In this document: one piece after another, positions 58,463-60,973 of the stretch
How positions within the stretch are numbered: the first letter of the stretch is position 1
Layout: every line of letters starts with the position of its first letter
Source: Chloroflexota bacterium
GTDB lineage: Bacteria > Chloroflexota > Limnocylindria > Limnocylindrales > CSP1-4
DNA length: 60,973 bases
Assembly: GCA_005883615.1 (NCBI GenBank)
Contig: VBEC01000025.1
Location: forward strand, 1-60,973
Direction of reading: 5' to 3'
Translations under genes and position numbers: made by a program
Notes under the pieces: model-generated
What the model was told of the DNA's origin: nothing
The model's database searches: none
What the model saw: only the letters and a program-made list of their open reading frames with translations

Positions 58463-59680
58463 GTGACGAGGGCACGTACCTACCGATCGGGCCGGCCAGG
58501 CCTGATGCAGACCGTGGCCGTGACGGCCTCGGCCTTCGGGCTGGCGCTCGCCACGACGCTGACGGTCGCCTCCGCAGCGCCGGCGTCGGTTGCCGCCTTC
58601 AATCCGTCCAGCGTCACCCTGTCACTCAGCCGCGTCTCGACGGGCCTGTCCGCGCCCGTTGGCATCGCCAACGCGCGCGACGGCAGCGGCCGCCTGTTCG
58701 TCGTAGAACAGGCTGGACGGATCCGGATCGTCAAGGGCTCCACGGTCCTCGCGACCCCGTTCCTCGACATCCACTCCGGGGTCAGCTGCTGCGGCGAGCG
58801 CGGCCTGCTCGGTCTTGCCTTCCACCCGTCCTACAGGACCAACGGCAAGTTCTACGTCAACTACACCGACGTGAACGGGAACACCGTGATCGCGGAATAC
58901 CACCGCTCCACGACCAGCGCCAACCGCGCGAGTACGAGAGGGCGCGTCCTGATGCGGGTTACGCAGCCTTACGCCAACCACAATGGCGGCGGACTTGCGT
59001 TCGGGCCGGACGGGTTCCTGTACATCGGCCTCGGCGATGGCGGCAGTGGGGGCGACCCCGGAAACCGAGCTCAGCGCGTGGATACCCACCTTGGCAAGAT
59101 GCTCCGGATCGACGTCAATCACAGTACCTCGACGCTGCCGTATGCCATCCCGAGTAGCAATCCCTATGTCGGGCGGTACGGCTATGACCAGATCTGGTCG
59201 ATCGGGCTTCGCAACCCATGGCGCTTCTCGTTCGACCGGGCCAATGGGGACCTGTGGATCGGCGACGTCGGGCAAGACCGCTTCGAGGAGATCGATCGTG
59301 CGCGGCGCAGCTCAGGGGGCGGCCGCGGCGTGAACTTCGGATGGCGCGTGATGGAGGCTCGAGCCTGCTATCTGCCGGCGACCGGTTGCAACACCAGCGG
59401 CAAGGCGATGCCGCTTACGTATTACTCCCACAGCCTCGGTTGCGCCGTGATCGGGGGCTACGTCTATCGTGGGCCAGCGTATCCGCTGCTCCGCGGCGCG
59501 TACCTCTTCGGCGACTACTGTTCGGGAAGGATCTGGGCGGTCGATGCCGGCGGTGGTGCTCAATTCCCGCACCAGATGCTGGACACCAGCCTCACCATCA
59601 GCTCGTTCGGCGAGGGCGAGACGGGTGAGCTGTATCTCACCGATTTGGGCAGCGGCGCCCTGTACCGGATTCGTGCCTGA
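58463..59680 (+). CDS. PQQ-dependent aldose sugar dehydrogenase (GSDH/YliI-like), secreted
   Basis: 405 residues from GTG 58463 with GGAGGA upstream. A Sec signal (TVAVTASAFGLALATTLTVA, cleavage near ASA) precedes a six-bladed propeller. Conserved segments: GLSAPVGIANARDGSGRLFV, ERGLLGLAFHPSY, YANHNGGGLAFGPDGFLYIG, DGGSGGDP, LGKMLRIDV, GLRNPWRFSFDRANGDLWIG and VGQDRFEEID. His in NHNGG and Arg in RNPWR belong to the PQQ/sugar site of soluble aldose dehydrogenases. It oxidises sugars outside the membrane. PQQ synthesis genes are not in the window. Confidence 0.88.
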   Translation: MTRARTYRSGRPGLMQTVAVTASAFGLALATTLTVASAAPASVAAFNPSSVTLSLSRVSTGLSAPVGIANARDGSGRLFVVEQAGRIRIVKGSTVLATPFLDIHSGVSCCGERGLLGLAFHPSYRTNGKFYVNYTDVNGNTVIAEYHRSTTSANRASTRGRVLMRVTQPYANHNGGGLAFGPDGFLYIGLGDGGSGGDPGNRAQRVDTHLGKMLRIDVNHSTSTLPYAIPSSNPYVGRYGYDQIWSIGLRNPWRFSFDRANGDLWIGDVGQDRFEEIDRARRSSGGGRGVNFGWRVMEARACYLPATGCNTSGKAMPLTYYSHSLGCAVIGGYVYRGPAYPLLRGAYLFGDYCSGRIWAVDAGGGAQFPHQMLDTSLTISSFGEGETGELYLTDLGSGALYRIRA

Positions 59681-59731
59681 GGGCGCCTGAGCCCTCGGCC
59701 AGCGGACGGCGGCCAGGTCGGGAGCGGGAGC

Positions 59732-60634
59732 ATGGGCGTCCTCGATTCGCTGCGGCGCGGCGGCGTCGAGTGGTCCGTCGAGCTCGAGCGTGACGGGCTG
59801 CTGCCCGGGCAAGCCGCTCGAGGGCGAGTCACGTTCACGGTCGATCACCGAATCGAGGCACGCGGCGTCCTGGCTGCGCTCGTTGCCACGGAACAGTGGC
59901 AGTATCACGAGACCGTCAGCGACGGCCATGGCGGCAGCCACACCGTCACCAGAACGGGATCCGACCAGCTCGTCCGCGAGCCGGTCAGGCTGCTCGGTCC
60001 CACGGGGTTCGAAGCGGGGCACGGCGCGACGATCGACTTCGAGGTCCCTGTTCCGGCCCTCGGTCCAGCGACCTTCGAGGGCACGGTCACGAGCCTCGCC
60101 TGGGCCCTCGAAATCGAAATGGACGTCCCCGGCCTGGACCATTCCGTGAGCCGGCCGGTTCGCGTGCTCCAGCCGAGCGGTCTCCTCCGGGCGGGCGCCA
60201 TCGACCTCCCTGAATGCGCGTTGTGGCCGAGCTGCGAGGCCGCGGACGGCGAACTGAAGGCCGCCTTGGGTCTCGATCCGGTGCCGCTGTGCTGCGGAGC
60301 CGGCTTCCGTGGCAACGTCTCCGCCGAGTCGGGCCGCCCGGCCGATCTCCAGGAGATCCGCGCGGAGCTCCGCGTGGAGGCGCGGGCAACGGTTGGCAAC
60401 GGGCTGTCGGAACAGATCGTCCTGTGGCGCGGACAGGTGCGCGGCGCTGGCCGGCACGAGGGCGGCCTGGAAAGTTGGCCGTTCGAGGGCGCACTGGCGG
60501 ATCACTTCGTGCCGACCGTCAGACTGCCGCACGGCGCCGCCGACGCGACGCTCGAGATCACCATTGCTCGGCCACTCGCGTTGGACAACCACCTGACACG
60601 GGACGTCGCGCTGTCCTCGACCACCGAGCTGTGA
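59732..60634 (+). CDS. Arrestin-like / Spo0M-like protein
   Basis: 300 residues. N-terminal WSVELERDGLLPGQAARGRVTFTV and GVLAALVATEQWQY fit an arrestin-N beta sandwich as in Spo0M. GHGATIDFEVPVPALGPATFEG and SLAWALEIEMDVPG complete the first lobe. The second half (IRAELRVEARATVGNGLSEQ, LPHGAADATLEITIA) looks like a second beta lobe. Pattern-based assignment; no enzymatic function. Confidence 0.6.
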   Translation: MGVLDSLRRGGVEWSVELERDGLLPGQAARGRVTFTVDHRIEARGVLAALVATEQWQYHETVSDGHGGSHTVTRTGSDQLVREPVRLLGPTGFEAGHGATIDFEVPVPALGPATFEGTVTSLAWALEIEMDVPGLDHSVSRPVRVLQPSGLLRAGAIDLPECALWPSCEAADGELKAALGLDPVPLCCGAGFRGNVSAESGRPADLQEIRAELRVEARATVGNGLSEQIVLWRGQVRGAGRHEGGLESWPFEGALADHFVPTVRLPHGAADATLEITIARPLALDNHLTRDVALSSTTEL

Positions 60635-60653
60635 CCCTCGGCCGCACGGCCCG

Positions 60654-60973
60654 CTAGCCCGCAGCCGCCCTCGCGACGCCTCCGCGGGCAAGATCCTCGA
60701 GCGCCGCGAGGAGGCGATCGATCTCGGATTCGGTGTTGTAGTGAACGATGCCGAGGCGGAGCACGCCACCCTCTTCGCTCAGGCCAAGCCGCTCGATGAG
60801 GCCTTGCGCGTAGAAATCGCCGTCCCACGTGGCGATCCCGATCCGGCCCAGAGCAGTCGCCGCGGCACGAGGCGACATACCGGCCAGCGTGAGCGCCGCG
60901 GTCGGGGTGCGTTCCGAGAAACGGTCGGGGTCGTTGATGCCCCAGAGTCGGGCACCGGGCAGCGCCGCGATGC
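60654..60973 (-). CDS. Cysteine desulfurase-like aminotransferase, C-terminal part (partial)
   Basis: The window ends inside the gene; about 105 C-terminal residues are visible. GARLWGINDPDRFSERTPTA, MSPRAAATALGRIGIATWDG, DFYAQGLIERLGL and GVLRLGIVHYNTESEIDRLL match the C-terminal domain of class V aminotransferases annotated as cysteine desulfurase-like (SufS/NifS relatives with HYNT near the end). The catalytic Lys and Cys regions lie beyond the edge, so activity cannot be judged. Convergent with the arrestin-like gene, 20 bp apart. Confidence 0.8.
   Translation of the reverse strand, partial: IAALPGARLWGINDPDRFSERTPTAALTLAGMSPRAAATALGRIGIATWDGDFYAQGLIERLGLSEEGGVLRLGIVHYNTESEIDRLLAALEDLARGGVARAAAG

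Overview
The window is one uninterrupted stretch of G+C-rich bacterial chromosome with no rRNA, tRNA, CRISPR array, insertion sequence or phage gene that I could see. Start codons are often GTG (sometimes TTG), genes are packed with ATGA or TGATG overlaps, and intrinsic terminators are stem-loops without U-tracts. The content includes an actinobacterial-type bcc-aa3 respiratory cluster, the DUF3090/SCO1664 pair, DUF72 proteins, bacterial topoisomerase IB and many ATPase-less sugar ABC operons. This suggests a high-GC Chloroflexota (Limnocylindria-like) first and an Actinomycetota second; that placement is inference from gene content and not a phylogeny.

Layout. (1) 1-7494 (+): amino-sugar/sugar utilisation operon: ROK regulator (cut by the window edge), ROK kinase, ABC binding lipoprotein, two permeases, SIS isomerase/deaminase, zinc alcohol dehydrogenase. 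(2) 7499-12169: site-2 protease with CBS domains, then small membrane proteins and an orphan OmpR-type response regulator. (3) 12477-20386: glycosyltransferase, ABC-2 exporter, topoisomerase IB, DUF72 protein, membrane protein. (4) 20387-26756: gene-poor, with small envelope/stress proteins (CsbD-like, GlsB-like, zinc-ribbon, paired paralogues) and several long non-coding gaps that carry a recurring TTGCA-N6-TTGCA direct repeat. (5) 26713-32020 (-): signalling block with a CheB-CheR-PAS-histidine kinase hybrid, a receiver-only regulator, a second OmpR regulator and a small WYVYRDG protein related to the one at 10555. (6) 32286-36561: class A penicillin-binding protein and a second DUF72 protein. 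(7) 36743-42784 (-): menaquinol-type cytochrome bcc plus aa3 oxidase operon (c, Rieske, b, II, I, IV; no subunit III). (8) 43272-50835: second sugar operon around a GntR/HutC regulator: GH4 glycosidase, binding lipoprotein, two permeases, CE4 deacetylase and BadF-type GlcNAc kinase. (9) 50926-60973: DUF3090 and SCO1664 proteins, a zinc-ribbon peptide, class III aminotransferase, a RecB/RNase H/SF1 helicase fusion, MarR regulator, PQQ-type sugar dehydrogenase, arrestin-like protein and the end of a cysteine-desulfurase-like gene.

How they fit together. Both sugar operons encode uptake without an ABC ATPase, so both probably borrow a shared MsiK-type ATPase from elsewhere. Their enzymes (SIS isomerase/deaminase, ROK and BadF kinases, GH4, CE4 deacetylase) point to N-acetylglucosamine or chito-oligosaccharide use. 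Both have a strong stem-loop between the binding-protein gene and the first permease gene. The respiratory cluster gives aerobic respiration from menaquinol. The signalling block and gene-poor stress region may be connected through the direct repeats, whose 11-bp period fits OmpR/PhoB-type regulators; this is a hypothesis.
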